Origin: Kappaphycus alvarezii
Lineage: Eukaryota > Rhodophyta > Florideophyceae > Gigartinales > Solieriaceae
DNA: 64,000 bases
Assembly (NCBI GenBank): GCA_002205965.3
Contig: NADL03000755.1
Coordinates: 310,001-374,000, forward strand
Direction of reading: 5' to 3'
Made by a program: the position numbers and the translations under genes. The notes beneath the pieces were generated by a model, which was not told the origin of the DNA, did no database searches, and saw nothing but the letters and a program-made list of their open reading frames with translations. This document shows positions 33,660 through 45,498 of the stretch, one piece after another (positions within the stretch are counted from its first letter, which is position 1; the number at the start of each line of letters is the position of its first letter).

Positions 33660-34147
33660 TTCTGTGTAGTGGATTGCCTCTCCGCGCCCCCAGCGCACGT
33701 GGGACGAACTGGAAAAGGTGTATAAGGATGGCTCTACTACCCGAACAAAGTTTGCGAAGTCCTCCGTACCCTGCCGCACTCAAATCTTCCGTAATTTTGA
33801 CGGACTGCGAGGTTGTGGTCTTCACAGCCTTGCGGGCTTGTCGTAAAGTTCTCTCGTCCGGAGTTCTCGCCGTTGTCGTCGCCGTCTCTATCTGTAAGCC
33901 TATGTGCTTACAGCGGGAGTTTTTTAAGCCTTCTGAGTCCCCGGTTCAGGTGGTGGAGTTATCTTCCGGTCCCTTTTTCGCTTGAGTGGGCAATCGGTTC
34001 AGCCATTGCCCGGAGTCGTCCGTCTAGCAGAACCCGAGGTCCTGTGTAGTGCGGACTTGTCTTCAAACAATAAAGCGTCATTCTTCCTTCTGTGTAGTGC
34101 AGTTGCTTTGAAAGCAAACAATTTATACATTAAACCAATACGAGAAT
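33660..34147. repeat. GC-rich island bounded by TTCTGTGTAGTG direct repeats
   Basis: A sharply GC-richer block stands in AT-rich DNA. TTCTGTGTAGTG occurs at 33660-33671 and 34088-34099, and TGTGTAGTGC also at about 34034. A polyadenylation-like AATAAA occurs near 34069. A plus frame near 33700-33845 reads TWDELEKVYKDGSTTRTKF and could be a gag-like scrap. It could be a short retroposed element with 12-bp target duplications, a solo LTR, or a tandem-duplicated 3' end. Confidence 0.45.
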
Positions 34148-37100
34148 AAGGAACGAATGAATCTTCTCTTAGCTTTTAATCTTGTTTCCTGAGCTCGCTG
34201 GAACCCGAGTGTGTCCTGACTAGTAACGTAAAGGGTTTTATGAAATATTCAGGATTGTTTTCGTTGCCTAGGTAGTAAAAAAACCGTAAATTAATTTATT
34301 AGGATATATTGTACAAGGACACAAAGAGAATTTTCAAACAGCATGCAATATTTAGAAATCTTCAAGACCTTCCTTCCAGAAACGCAATCTCATATAGACA
34401 GAAAAATAATTCACTTTTTGCGTGTTTTCAAATCACAGTGATTTCCCAATGCCATATGCGACATTTTCGTACAAAATGTATGGGAAAATTATTTCCCACC
34501 AATTTAAACCATTTCAATACGTTCTATATGGCCCATAATCGAGTATTACAGCTCATCATTGGTTGAAGTTGCCAAAAAGATCAAAAAATTCTCATTGGAA
34601 AGTTTTTTTTCAGTTTTGGCTGAAGGCCTGACAGGACATGAAAGTTTTGAGGAAGGAAGGGAAAGTAACAGAAATTTGTGAGAATCATGAACACACATAT
34701 TATTTAGAAGACAATGGCATAGTTGAAGACTATTCTGAACCCAAATAATCTCTTTTAATTTATGGAATGGATCAATGCCTCATATTAGGACTATTATAAC
34801 TTTTTTAGATCTGCGGGGTATTGAAATGCATTTATAAGCATTGGCGAAATCTAGCCTTGATCAAATGAAGTCAACTTTTTACTAAAATATGAATATATGG
34901 TTTACCTAGAATAATTGACAAATATAGTACAATTAATGCAAATGGTATTTTACAAAGCCTTGGGTTATTCGAAGACTTTTTATGAGATAATTTCTCAATA
35001 TTAAAATTTCAAAATCTTTTCGTACCAAAATTGTACAAGTAAATACTTGAGATGGTCGGAAAATTTAGCGATACTTTGAACCAGAAAAAATTTACATGGA
35101 CTCAGGAAAAGGAACTAGCTCAGTCTGAATATAAAACTTCAGCTCGATTACAGAGAAAATTGAATAATAGTGTCAATAATGAGAGAGATGATCCTTACCA
35201 ATTTTGTAAATCTCTAAGCGTCGTTAAAGCTATACCCTATGTTAGACTAAGTAGACATCTTTTCTTCAAATCATAGAGAAACTAGAATATTAGTGTCAAT
35301 CAGAATTAAAATGAGTCTTGGCTAATTTTTCAAGCACTGAATCTGTCACAAGGAAGAAAATGTTTGGAAGAAATGCAAAACTATCAATCATATTAATATT
35401 AAATTCTTATAGGTCGGGTTCATCTCGTCGAAGTCGGCAATAATACATTTAATTTCATACTGCATGGAGATTAATTTCTCCTGTTTCAGAGCTATCGAAA
35501 GCACAGAAAATAAATATTTGATAAGAAATAATCTAATAGAATTCATTTCTACGCAACAAGACTTTATTTTAATGTAATTGCTATGTGAAAGTACTAAGTA
35601 GTACGTAACCACGAGAAATATCCTGCTCAGTTTCAATTCTAGGATTCATTCACAAAGAATTACTACGCTGATATCCGGATATACATTTTTACAGTGCTCT
35701 GTATTTCAAAATTCCAAATGAAATACATTTATGTTTCTGAGTCAGAATGATGTATTAGAAGCTAATAAATTAATTTTTTGTCACAAACTTGAAGAAGAAT
35801 CCTGAAAGTCAGGTTCTTCGTAAAATAACTGTCACAATATAGTTATCACCACATAGTTCCTGCAAATTAAACTAATCATGGATTGAAACTAAATACGAAT
35901 GTTAGAGGCTGTGAATTGGAAGCTAACCAACTTGGTTAAGGAAAAATTTCTTTTGAAATTAAATATTACCTATCAATCACTCCAAAAGTGACATATGAGG
36001 ACTAAATCTAATTTTATTTTCTAGGTTCTGGTGTGAAAATTGAAGCATATTGTGATTAATTTCAGTTCTAATGTTTCAAATCTCTTTTTTGATGGCAACT
36101 TCTTTGTACACTAGATATAAATAACGGATTTACTAATATTTGGGAATGATTGTAAATATCAATTTTTTCATCATAATTCATACTGCAAGACTTATATTAG
36201 AAAGAAAAAACCATCTAAGAAATGCTAATATTTCCTTCCGTGTCAGAAGAAACAATGATCAAATCTAAATTCTGTTATTTTGCTGCTACCTCAAAAACAT
36301 TCACTATTTAATCACGATTTTTGCTATCAACTGATTCAAGAGTTGTAATTAATGGGTTACAGAAATTGCATAAAATAAGCTGCCGAAAATTTGACAGATC
36401 TTTTTAATTCACAGTTTTCTTATGTTCTCAACATAAATAAGGGGTTGACGTGCATTAATTCCAATTTAAGATTACAATTAGGTTGCTTTCGAGTACAATA
36501 AAGTTTAAATACATATTTTAACTGAAAATTCGGAAGTTCCATCACCTCATTACCATTTCTATCTTCAGTAGAGTGAATTTTTTAATTTTGTATATGAAAT
36601 TTGGAGACAGCTCAGCATCAGGTGATATCAAGTAGTGCTTTTCATTTGAACTTCACCTGTCATGATTGCCATTTTCTTGGTGTTTTGTTTTGAATTTTGA
36701 AAAAATTTTCAGAAGCAGCGATGGTGCTACTTATATTTTTCTATTATCAGCTAATTAAAAATTATTCCAAAAATGTAGCATATGCTGTACTCAAAAAAAT
36801 TGGTATTTTCAGAAAAAATATCATCTTCTTGATAGACAAGATGACAAGGTAGCAATAATACTTTACTGAATTAGTATCGGGGGTCCATTGCAGGAACGGA
36901 GTATGTTGCTAGCTATAAATTTACGAGAACCTCAAAATAGTAGGGCAAGGTTTAGTTTACAAGATAAATCGTATAGTTCGTATGCGTTTCACTCATTTAT
37001 GCATTTGCTGGTGGATTTTCTGCAAATTTCAAATATATTGGCTATTGTTTGATTTAAATATATTACTTTTTTAGCCCATTTTTTGTTTTTTGATAGCTAA

Positions 37101-40100
37101 GGGATCATTTAATTTACTATCATCTGGATATAGATCATACTTTCTAAGCAATTTATCTAGAATTTACAGCTCTTGGATTCTGCCTGAATTTCTCAGTGAA
37201 AAGGAATAATTCTACCACAAATATAGATTAAATATATTCCCACTCATAAAAACACTTTTCGATTATTAAATGGATTTTTTAAATCCATTTATAGTACGTA
37301 TAAAGCATTCACATGGCAGCAATTTTATCTGCTTTAGCAAAACATCGCCTGTAGCATCTAACAGAGACCAAACCGGTAAATATTTGATGATTCTAAAATA
37401 TTAAGGGATAGCTTACATTTCTCAAGTGTAACGATCGCTTCCCAATTTAAAATATTAGTTCTATCTTCTACACGTAGATTTGATATCTTGCAGAATTTTT
37501 TTCAGTAATTTTTAGTACCGACAAATTTAATAATTATCTCTTTTCCTCTCATATAAATACGGACAGCTCCAACCGAAAATGCCCGTTTATCTCGCCAACG
37601 TTAGATCTATAAGCTTTCAACCGCATTTTTCCAGATAAGAATCCCCCGGAGAGTCAAAAATAAGTGCCATGCTCATCCAAACGAATGATGCACTCCTTTT
37701 AACTGTACTTATACAAAATGAATTAAGTTGAGGTATCGTGTAATTCTTTACTAATTTCAATGGGGATACTTTAATTCAGAATACAAAATATAGGATGGTT
37801 ACAATAGTCGTAGTAATCAACCAAAGCTCTGCCTTCTGGTGTCTCATACTCTTCCAACCGATACTATTACATCCTCTTCCTTGAACAAGTCCGAATATTA
37901 ATCTGACTGAATCTATTTACGTGAGTATAACAGTAAAGAAAATAATTGAGATTATACAGCAATTTCAATACACTATGAGCCATATTAACTTTAATTGTTA
38001 CGTATTCAGACGTATAACAGTTTTGGAGCTTAAAACAGAGAAAAGTTTTAATCGGTATTAAGTTGATGTGGTTTCGAGATCTAACTGTATAGATGATTGT
38101 CCCAAGAGTTCATATAAAGCTCCAAGAAAATTCAGATCTCTTTTATTTAAAACCTCCGTGTCGATTAAATGCTTCTTATCTGTAATTTTCATTTCGAAAT
38201 ATATGTTTAAATGTCTGTGAATAGTGCTATTTACCCGGCTACAACATTTGTGTAGGTTTAAAATCGTCTTGGAGCTTTAGAAACGTCAATGAATATGATT
38301 TTCAAACGTGAAGCAATAAACTAATTTGAAATTATGAATAATTTTAATATGATATGAGTAATTACCCTTCGATATGGTCAGTAACTAGGTCAGTTTGTTC
38401 TATTCTTCTGCAAAAAATAGATTATTTTAATGAGTAGGCAATTTTTCATCTAAAATTCGATTGCGTTAAGAATACTAGAATATTTAGGTAGATCTCATTA
38501 GCTAAAAATATGTAGCAAAAACGTTCCGACAGGTTGTATTAGGTTCACGATCCTATTACTTCATAGTTATTACAACTTGTGCTCGGGGTTTCCAAAACTA
38601 TTTAATACCATAACTATTAATTCTGGGGTCTGGTTTTAAGGAAAGTTCTGCGATATGAAAAGGTACATCAGCAGAACCGCACTTTTCAAAAATTAAAGAA
38701 ACAAATCAATTAATTTGGAGATAAAATCGTTCTGTACAGGAAAAACTTGAATTTGGTGGTCTGTTCAAACTGAGGATCAAATCTCTTTTGTTAGGACTAT
38801 AATTTTCTTAGGGTTATATGAAACAATTTCTCCGGTGCCTTTCGAACCATTTGCCTCATATGAGGACAAATTCTAGGGCTTATGTTTTAGTTAAAAATAT
38901 TTTGCCTTCTATTTTTTATGCTACCCTCTAGTTTATACGTTATTGAAGCTCTATCAAAACAAAATTTTTGTAATTCTAACGCTAGTTCGAGTACGCCGCA
39001 CTTTTCACCACTCGAAACCCTTCGAATTTTGTGCTAATTTGCCACATTGGGCCCTTTCAGTTCCTGCAGTTGGATGCTTTAGACAAGGTGTTTTATAGTT
39101 TTAAGCGAATGACGAACAGCTTAGTTTAATTATATAGTTCTAGAGTATCTTTCTAGTAAATATGTATAGGCCAATTTTTTTTCTTAGAGTAAATATTTGT
39201 ATGAAAAAGAGATTTGCGCTAATATGAGGACAAAGTGTGCGGCATATGAGGGAAGTTCTATGGCTGGTTGACTCTATATCGGTTGGCATTATGATTTCCA
39301 TGTAATCATTAAGAAGTGGAGATATTGAGCATGTTCCGTTAAGAACTCTATAACGAGGGAGTTATAGATTGAAAGAAGAATTCTTTGGCCTGGTTTATCG
39401 TACAAAATGTACGGAAGAAAATTAACAAACCGTGAATTTTTTTCCACTGTAACTAATAACTCCTTAAGTTAAGTGATATCAAGAAAGATTAGGGTTTAAG
39501 TATACATGTCATCTCAAATCTATCAATAATTTTTCCAGAGCACTGTAGACCGTCTAAAGACCACTTGGCGGGTGTACAGAAGCCTAAAATATAACCGTAC
39601 ATTTATAGTAAGCAAAACTCCCTTACTACAATCATTTTTCTCAAGTGTCTCTTCTAACATGTCGCATTTTTTTACTTTCACTCTGTTCTTCTGCTACTTT
39701 TCCCTCTGTTTAGTTTATATAACTTAAATTTTAAATCCTTGGAACAAAACAGGCTTCTTATAAATCTTTACTCTGCGGAAAAATTTATGCATGAAACAGC
39801 ATGAACTCATTTTTTTACTTAATACATATTTATATATTTTAGCCATCATGCTGAGAAATTGCATTAAGGTAGTTTTAGATTGAAATTAAAGACTCAGTTC
39901 CAATAATTTCCTAAATTGAAACTACGATCCAAACTTTTACTATGTACATTATCGTGCGATTACTAATTTCACACAGGTTTATTCTTGAAAGTTTACTTTA
40001 TTGTAACAGTCTTGATAAAAAGCTTTATAAATACTTCATCACTGATTTGGACACATTTATGGCAAAAATATGCTTCTTAATCAATAAAAATTTAAACAAA

Positions 40101-40479
40101 AAAAATTGATGACTGTGCTTTTTCACGAAGTAAAAAGTTTCATAAACCAAACCGAAGTTTTTTAAAATATATGCAACATAAAACAACGTCTTTGACGAAC
40201 AATTGTAGTTATCAGTTTTGTGACCTTTTCTTGAATATTTAAGTTTACTTAGCGAACAAAATCATAATAAATTTTCCAAGCTTTAGTGCTTCAAAAGTTT
40301 TGCCCTTTTCCCCGATATCAACCCATCTTTGTTGTTAAGCGTCGTATTTACGTAATAAAATTTGAAGAAGTCTGTCTGTCTGCAAGCTCTAATTTGAAAA
40401 GATCTGTTGTAAAGAGAAAGAATACTAGATCAGAATACGATCTCTGTCACACTAGAATTTTTTTGATCCCAAGAAATAA
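34148..40479. other. AT-rich desert
   Basis: More than 6 kb without a supported gene. It contains a dispersed-repeat copy at 38830-39060, a perfect 10-bp stem with a TTT loop at 37268-37290 (AAATGGATTT / AAATCCATTT) and CATATGAGG half-sites near 35992, 38866 and 39243. The frame 35052-35276 has one FTWTQE phrase loosely like the gypsy connection domain, too weak to call. Confidence 0.4.
38830..39060 (+). repeat. Dispersed non-coding repeat, copy B
   Basis: This pairs with 15320-15530 in the same orientation. It begins with CCTCATATGAGGACAAA (38864-38880), an almost perfect form of the 7832-7853 palindrome core. Such a shared head suggests an element terminus. Confidence 0.6.
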
Positions 40480-40870
40480 GCTGAAAAGAGTAATGGTAGA
40501 GTCACCCCTACTATGTAGTGCTGCCTCCGTACGTAGGACTTTTGCAGGCGCTAACGGAAATCGGCAATATTCGGCAAAGATCTCAAGACCATCTCAGGAA
40601 TCAGAACTTGACGTGTTTCCTTCGTGTCGGCTTGACGAATGGCGCTAAGGAAGCCGTTCTGTGCGCAACAAAGGCCGGTACCTGCCTTTAGAACGTTGCA
40701 GTCGTATGCACGAAAGTCAAAGCTCGGAAATCGTGAAGAAACGAGTTCAGCGGTCCATAATTTGCCCGGAATGTTTCACATGGCCTTGCTGGAGTCACTA
40801 GTAGGAGTCTGCCACTATTCAAAGTGGCACTATATCGTGATCCTCCCCCGTAAAAATGGATTTCACTGCC
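40480..40870. other. GC-richer patch, unidentified
   Basis: Plus-strand frames 40286-40648 and 40639-40932 overlap by a few bases and become coding-like after about 40480 (mixed Ala, Val, Arg, Ser). No domain was recognised. The contrast with flanking AT-rich DNA suggests an inserted fragment of another sequence. Confidence 0.25.
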
Positions 40871-40932
40871 GTTTCCATAACATTTTGAAAGCTAAAATGA
40901 AGACAAATAACATTTTTCATGTATTGAAATAA

Positions 40933-41696
40933 GCAGTCGATGCTTACTCATTCATATCGAAAAGATATGTTCGGCGAGGTCCAGAATAGCTGTTTTACTT
41001 CGGTAATTTTTGATGCCAATAATTTTAAAACCTCGAATCTACTCAGATTCATAAAGATTCAAATTTGTAACACTCAAAACATTTAATCCCAGAATTTTGT
41101 AATGGATTGTTACATGCTTTTAGTTTCAAGATCATCACTACTGTATTTTTTAAATTTATTTCGCAGTAATAAAAGTCTATCATGTATTCAAATATTTAGC
41201 TAAAAAACGGCGGTTAACTTTGATATTCAAGTTTCAAGTAGACTTTAAAGTCGCCCTTATTCATTTTTCCTCAAAAGTTTCGATAGAAATACAGACATAT
41301 ATCATCATCACGCATTTAGATTCGCGCATACGACTTAGAAATGCTTAATATTGATAATAATTTTAAATTAAGGTCAAAGTTGATTATAAAAGACGAAATT
41401 TGAGGGAGCTTGTCCTTGAATTTATTTTTCAGATCTTAGCTCTTTCAATTCATTTCTTTTCAAAATTTTCCTGGACATCTGAACGCCAATATGAGGAATG
41501 ATAATATAAGATAATTGAAAATTAATGCTTTTCAAAGGACTCATTTCGTTAGATAGTTCTGAATGATTTTAAAACACCCAATTTCTGATTATATTTTTTG
41601 CTGTACAAATTGTAAAAGAGTTCATTCAGGATTATTTGAGAAGATGAAATAATCCTATATATATTTATATATATATATAATTTCCAAAAAGGGGGG
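40933..41696. other. AT-rich non-coding DNA with TA microsatellite
   Basis: No gene is visible. A TA-repeat tract lies at about 41656-41680, immediately before the retrotransposon remnant at 41697. Confidence 0.45.
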
Positions 41697-41900
41697 GAGT
41701 TGGGGTGCTTTACTGATTAGGAATGCAGGACGGCTATTTTCCGCGAAAGCTAAGGGGGACAGGTCTGTGTAATGGAGAGTCTGGAAATGAGGCCCAGTCA
41801 TAAGATATTATTTCACAGGGCCGGTGTGAGGCCAGCCGTATGGCATGCTGCGTTGGACGAAACCGTCGCCGCAGCGTGTCTTTGCATAAGGACAAATCGC
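41697..41900 (+). repeat. Plus-strand repeat segment matching 6110-6270
   Basis: It shares GGGTGCTTTACTGATTAG, GCAGGACGGCTATTT (GTAGGACGGCTATTT in the other copy) and GTTGGACGAAACCGT with 6110-6280, in the same order and orientation. In the 5846-6283 copy this follows the RLE remnant in the same direction. Here the adjacent RLE remnant is inverted. Confidence 0.7.
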
Positions 41901-41927
41901 ACACGCCCGAAGGTCTCCTTGGTTCGT

Positions 41928-42416
41928 TCACAGATGTAGCCAGACGTGCCTAGCCACATCTGTTAGCACCGAGAATGCGTCTGGGTGCCACCCGCCGAAA
42001 GTAGATATCGGCACTGGGATCAGTTGGGACCTGGCATGCGTGGTGATGAAGTCTTGATACCTCCTGAACTTTGACTCTTTCGCGGCGTTCAGAGATGTCA
42101 GGGGGTTTGAACAACGGGCCCGTGTGTTGGAGGGGGCAAGTGGATTGACGAAGGTAAAGTCGGCGAAGCCTGTCCCTCCGGTGCTCCCTAAAGCGTTGAT
42201 GTCTGGCCTTGTGTGGTGTTGGCAATTGGGACGGGGCTCCATGACGGGGTTTCGCGCGACCTTTGCTAGGTCCGACGTGAGGACTGTAACCTGCCGGTAC
42301 TGACGCTCGACTCGCTCTCGACCATACAAGCAGTGCATGAGGCGGTCGCCGTAGATGTCCAAGGTTTCCGGGCAGTTTCCAAAAAGCGGTGTAGATAAAA
42401 TAAAAATTCTATTCAT
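41928..42416 (-). pseudogene. RLE-type non-LTR retrotransposon C-terminus (copy 3), 162 codons open
   Basis: The minus-strand frame shows a knuckle with CPETLDIYGDRLMHC, then HHTRPDINALG...GFADFTFVNPL, matching the R-PD ... D-x-T core of a restriction-like endonuclease. An Asn-Ala-Ala-Lys-Glu-Ser-Lys helix and QLIPVPISTFGGWHPDAFS follow. In RLE LINEs this domain nicks target DNA for target-primed reverse transcription. The polymerase is absent and the segment is inverted relative to its usual 3' neighbour, so it is a rearranged fragment. It stands out as GC-rich in the AT-rich desert. Confidence 0.7.
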
Positions 42417-44530
42417 TTGAATACGACATCGCGATTTACTTACAGAAACATTTTCATATTACTGTATTTCTATGAGGTAGCGCTGACGAGTCGTATCTAC
42501 TGAATTTTAAAGACGTCCATTGGCATATGCGAAAGGATAATCTCACTTTTTATGTATAAAAATGATTTTAAATGATTACAGCGGCTCGAAATAGTAACAG
42601 TACGAAAACTTTGTTGAATACGACAAAATTTTTCCCAAAAATTTCTTACGACAGTAGGATTCGACTAAAATATTAAAGTCTCTCAATTTTCACATTTATA
42701 ATTCTTCGCCAAAATAAATTCAAGAACCAATTGATAAGAGCGTTCAAAAAATTGTAGAAATTCGGTTTTATTCCACTTCGAACACATGCTAATAAGATAT
42801 GCTGGTTCTGACCTACAAGCCAAAAATGACTTCTTCGTAGTATGTATAATGAAAGTTTTACAAATATAGTGAGATAATAAGCTCCCTCTGTGATAATCAG
42901 ATTTGGGGCAGCCTCAAAAAGGCCTTTGGGAGTGTCGTATACATATATATTTTTCTCTAAATTTTCTCACATAAATAAACTCTCTCGATAAATCAATCAC
43001 CAGCAAAATTGACTTTCAATGAAACTGAATCGTCAATGACATTTCAGAAAATTTATGGAAAAGGAAATATATTTTCTATGAATTCTACTCCTTTTTTCGT
43101 AGTTTTAGATAAAAAAAGACATATACTCTTAACACTGATACACTACATTCTTGTAAAATGCTATTCAACAGCAAAACATAAGAATTACGTAATCATGATA
43201 TTATGATAACTACTTCTAGAACAAAGCAAAGGGTCTTTTCGGTCAACAAAGTAAGCATTTTCGAAACTATTAAAAATTTCATCAACTAAAATAAGAAGTG
43301 AGCTATAAGAATCGATCATATACTTTTAACAACACTGGTATTGAATAAAAAAAGGTTAGTATATTTCTTGCGCTTTAAAGCGTTCAAAAAATATTTTAGA
43401 GGATTTTTTTCCCAAGAAGTCATGCGATTTTTCACCAAAAAGGACAAGTAATGCAATATCATTCTTTCTACTGAATTTATTGGCAGATAAAATTCACTCA
43501 ATACAAATTGTATTCTCTTTTACTGTGTTTTATGTCAATTATTTGAAAAAAATAGAAGTGACTGTACCTTTAAAATTAGAAAGAAATGGAAATGTTGAAA
43601 TATTGGCATGAACTTATATACGTGAAAATTCTTCTTATGTATTTCTCATTATATTATAAAAGGTGCTAATTTTATTTAAGTAGTCCAAATAATATTTATA
43701 TAGTAAGTGTTTATCAAAATTTCTATTTTTATAAAAAATCTTGAAAAAGTGAAAATTTCTCAATAAAACAAAATTATAACGATTATATATAGATAATTGA
43801 TGTACTGTGGATCTATTCAAGATATACAAACATGACAAAGCGCTTGATTGCCTCAAAAAATGAAAATGCTTTTGACGTCTTACTAGCTTTATTTTTACTC
43901 CAATGTTTTCTTTTCTTCCTCTCGTATTTTCAACTACTTCTTCCTAGTCTGTTTTTGAACTCAAAATATATTAAGTTCGAGTTTTAATGTCGAGAAAATG
44001 ATTTGTTTTCAAAAAATGATTTCTATGGAAAACAATTATACATTTTTCAGAATTAAATTGTTTCAATATTAAAACTAAATGATTTGATCTGTCTATATTT
44101 TATCGTCATCAAAGAAAACATTGTAGGTACATTAAAATCAAAAGAAAGGTCTCCATTTCGTAGGTACATAGGAATTTCTTCAACTCGGTAGGGTTTGAGA
44201 AATCTTACGTGAAGCTTTTACTGAAAATTATTTTATACTTAATTCTAATGGCCTATAATTACTATAAATCAGTCAATTATTCACAGTATTTTAAGTCTCT
44301 ATAATTTTTATAAATGAAATTTTCGACTTATAATTTGATAAAATTTAGTGATTAATAATATATTGAAGATTTTTTTTGACTGATAGAAAATCCAATTTTT
44401 ATGCAAGGCAGTATTTATATAAAAGGTTCAAATAAAATGCATTCCTATCCAAGTAGCTGAGCACTGTCCGTGAAAAATACTCTCCTTAGATCCAAACCAA
44501 GTCTTATCGATTAGAGAAAACTTGTAATAA
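42417..44530. other. AT-rich non-coding DNA
   Basis: Stops are frequent in all frames. The short frames 43009-43206, 43316-43501 and 43635-43856 are Lys/Ile/Phe/Asn-rich, as expected of AT-rich chance frames. Confidence 0.45.
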
Positions 44531-45498
44531 ATGTCTGGTACCGCGGAAGAAGTCTCTTTTATAAAAAATTTGAAGGGTTTTGTGGTAGATATAACTTATT
44601 TACCTCCTCTTCCCTTCTCTACTCCGGAAGATTCGGAGAGCATGGATAAATCAACTGCAAAGGAAGTTCATGATAAATTACCAATCGGGAAAACCTTTTA
44701 AAAATTTGGAAACGAAGCACAGAATTTCGGCCTAAGTTTTTATCGACACGTCATATTACTAAAAATATGCGTTGGGAACCCAATTATAATTGGAGAGGTA
44801 GATTTCCTGGTGTGTTCCAAGAGCAAAATGTTGTATTGGGAGGCAAAAGCTGTATTTAAGAGCCAATAAGGTATGATAAACCACCAATGGAAATGAATGA
44901 TTGGAAAAACAAGAGAACCAAAATAAGAATACGAAAAAGACACGGATATCCTTTTTATGGATGCTCATTTATTAGGACGAAAAAGACAATGACTTTTGGA
45001 TACACAGAGATCGGATGTAATCTTGCAAATTCATCTATCTCTCTTTCGTTTTGGCTAAAAGAATTTGAGGGACAAAAAAAAGTAGATGTCTTTGAGTATA
45101 CAACTGGGACGAGCATTCGTAAGAGTATATATCTTGAAAAAAGATATATAATGAACGTCCATCATTTTCCAGATAGTCGCAAAGGAAGGAGAGAGAAAAG
45201 TGAGAACATGCCTCGATCTATCCCTTTTGAAAAGGATTTAAGCAAAGAAAAGTTCTTTAAGGCTGGACTGTAGTGGACTGATGAAACAATATGTTGGTTT
45301 GTAAACGAAAAATTGGTTAGGGAGCTTAAAAGTGACGGCTTTTTCAGAAGTGACTGTAAAATGCATATTCAAATCGACTCGGAAGTTTTTGAGTGGGTGA
45401 ATGAGCCCGAGCTTGATGTAAGTAGTTTTGGAAATTTTCAAGTTTTTTATGTAAAAACATGGGACCTGCAAGTTAAACCTCATAAATTGATTTTTTAA
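44531..45498 (+). pseudogene. GH16-family glycoside hydrolase pseudogene (agarase/carrageenase/porphyranase-like)
   Basis: One frame runs 44677-45498 (274 codons counting stops), about the size of a GH16 domain, with in-frame stops at 44857-44859 and 45271-45273. Landmarks: WEPNYNWRGRFPGVF (about 44770-44815), NVVLGG, GYTEIGCNLANSSISLSFWL (about 45000-45060), the catalytic region KKVDVFE (45076-45096), then NVHHF. Later come WTDETICWFVNEKLVREL (about 45274-45327), IQIDSEVF and the final FQVFYVKTWD. In GH16 the catalytic box is E-x-D-x-x-E; here the first Glu, the nucleophile, is Lys at 45079-45081. A separate 56-codon frame from ATG 44531 may be the displaced N-terminus. The family degrades or remodels galactans of red-algal walls. 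Substrate not assignable. Confidence 0.65.

Noticed and set aside
35052-35276. Gypsy connection-domain fragment suggested by FTWTQE
   Set aside because: Only a handful of residues match and neighbouring motifs are absent.
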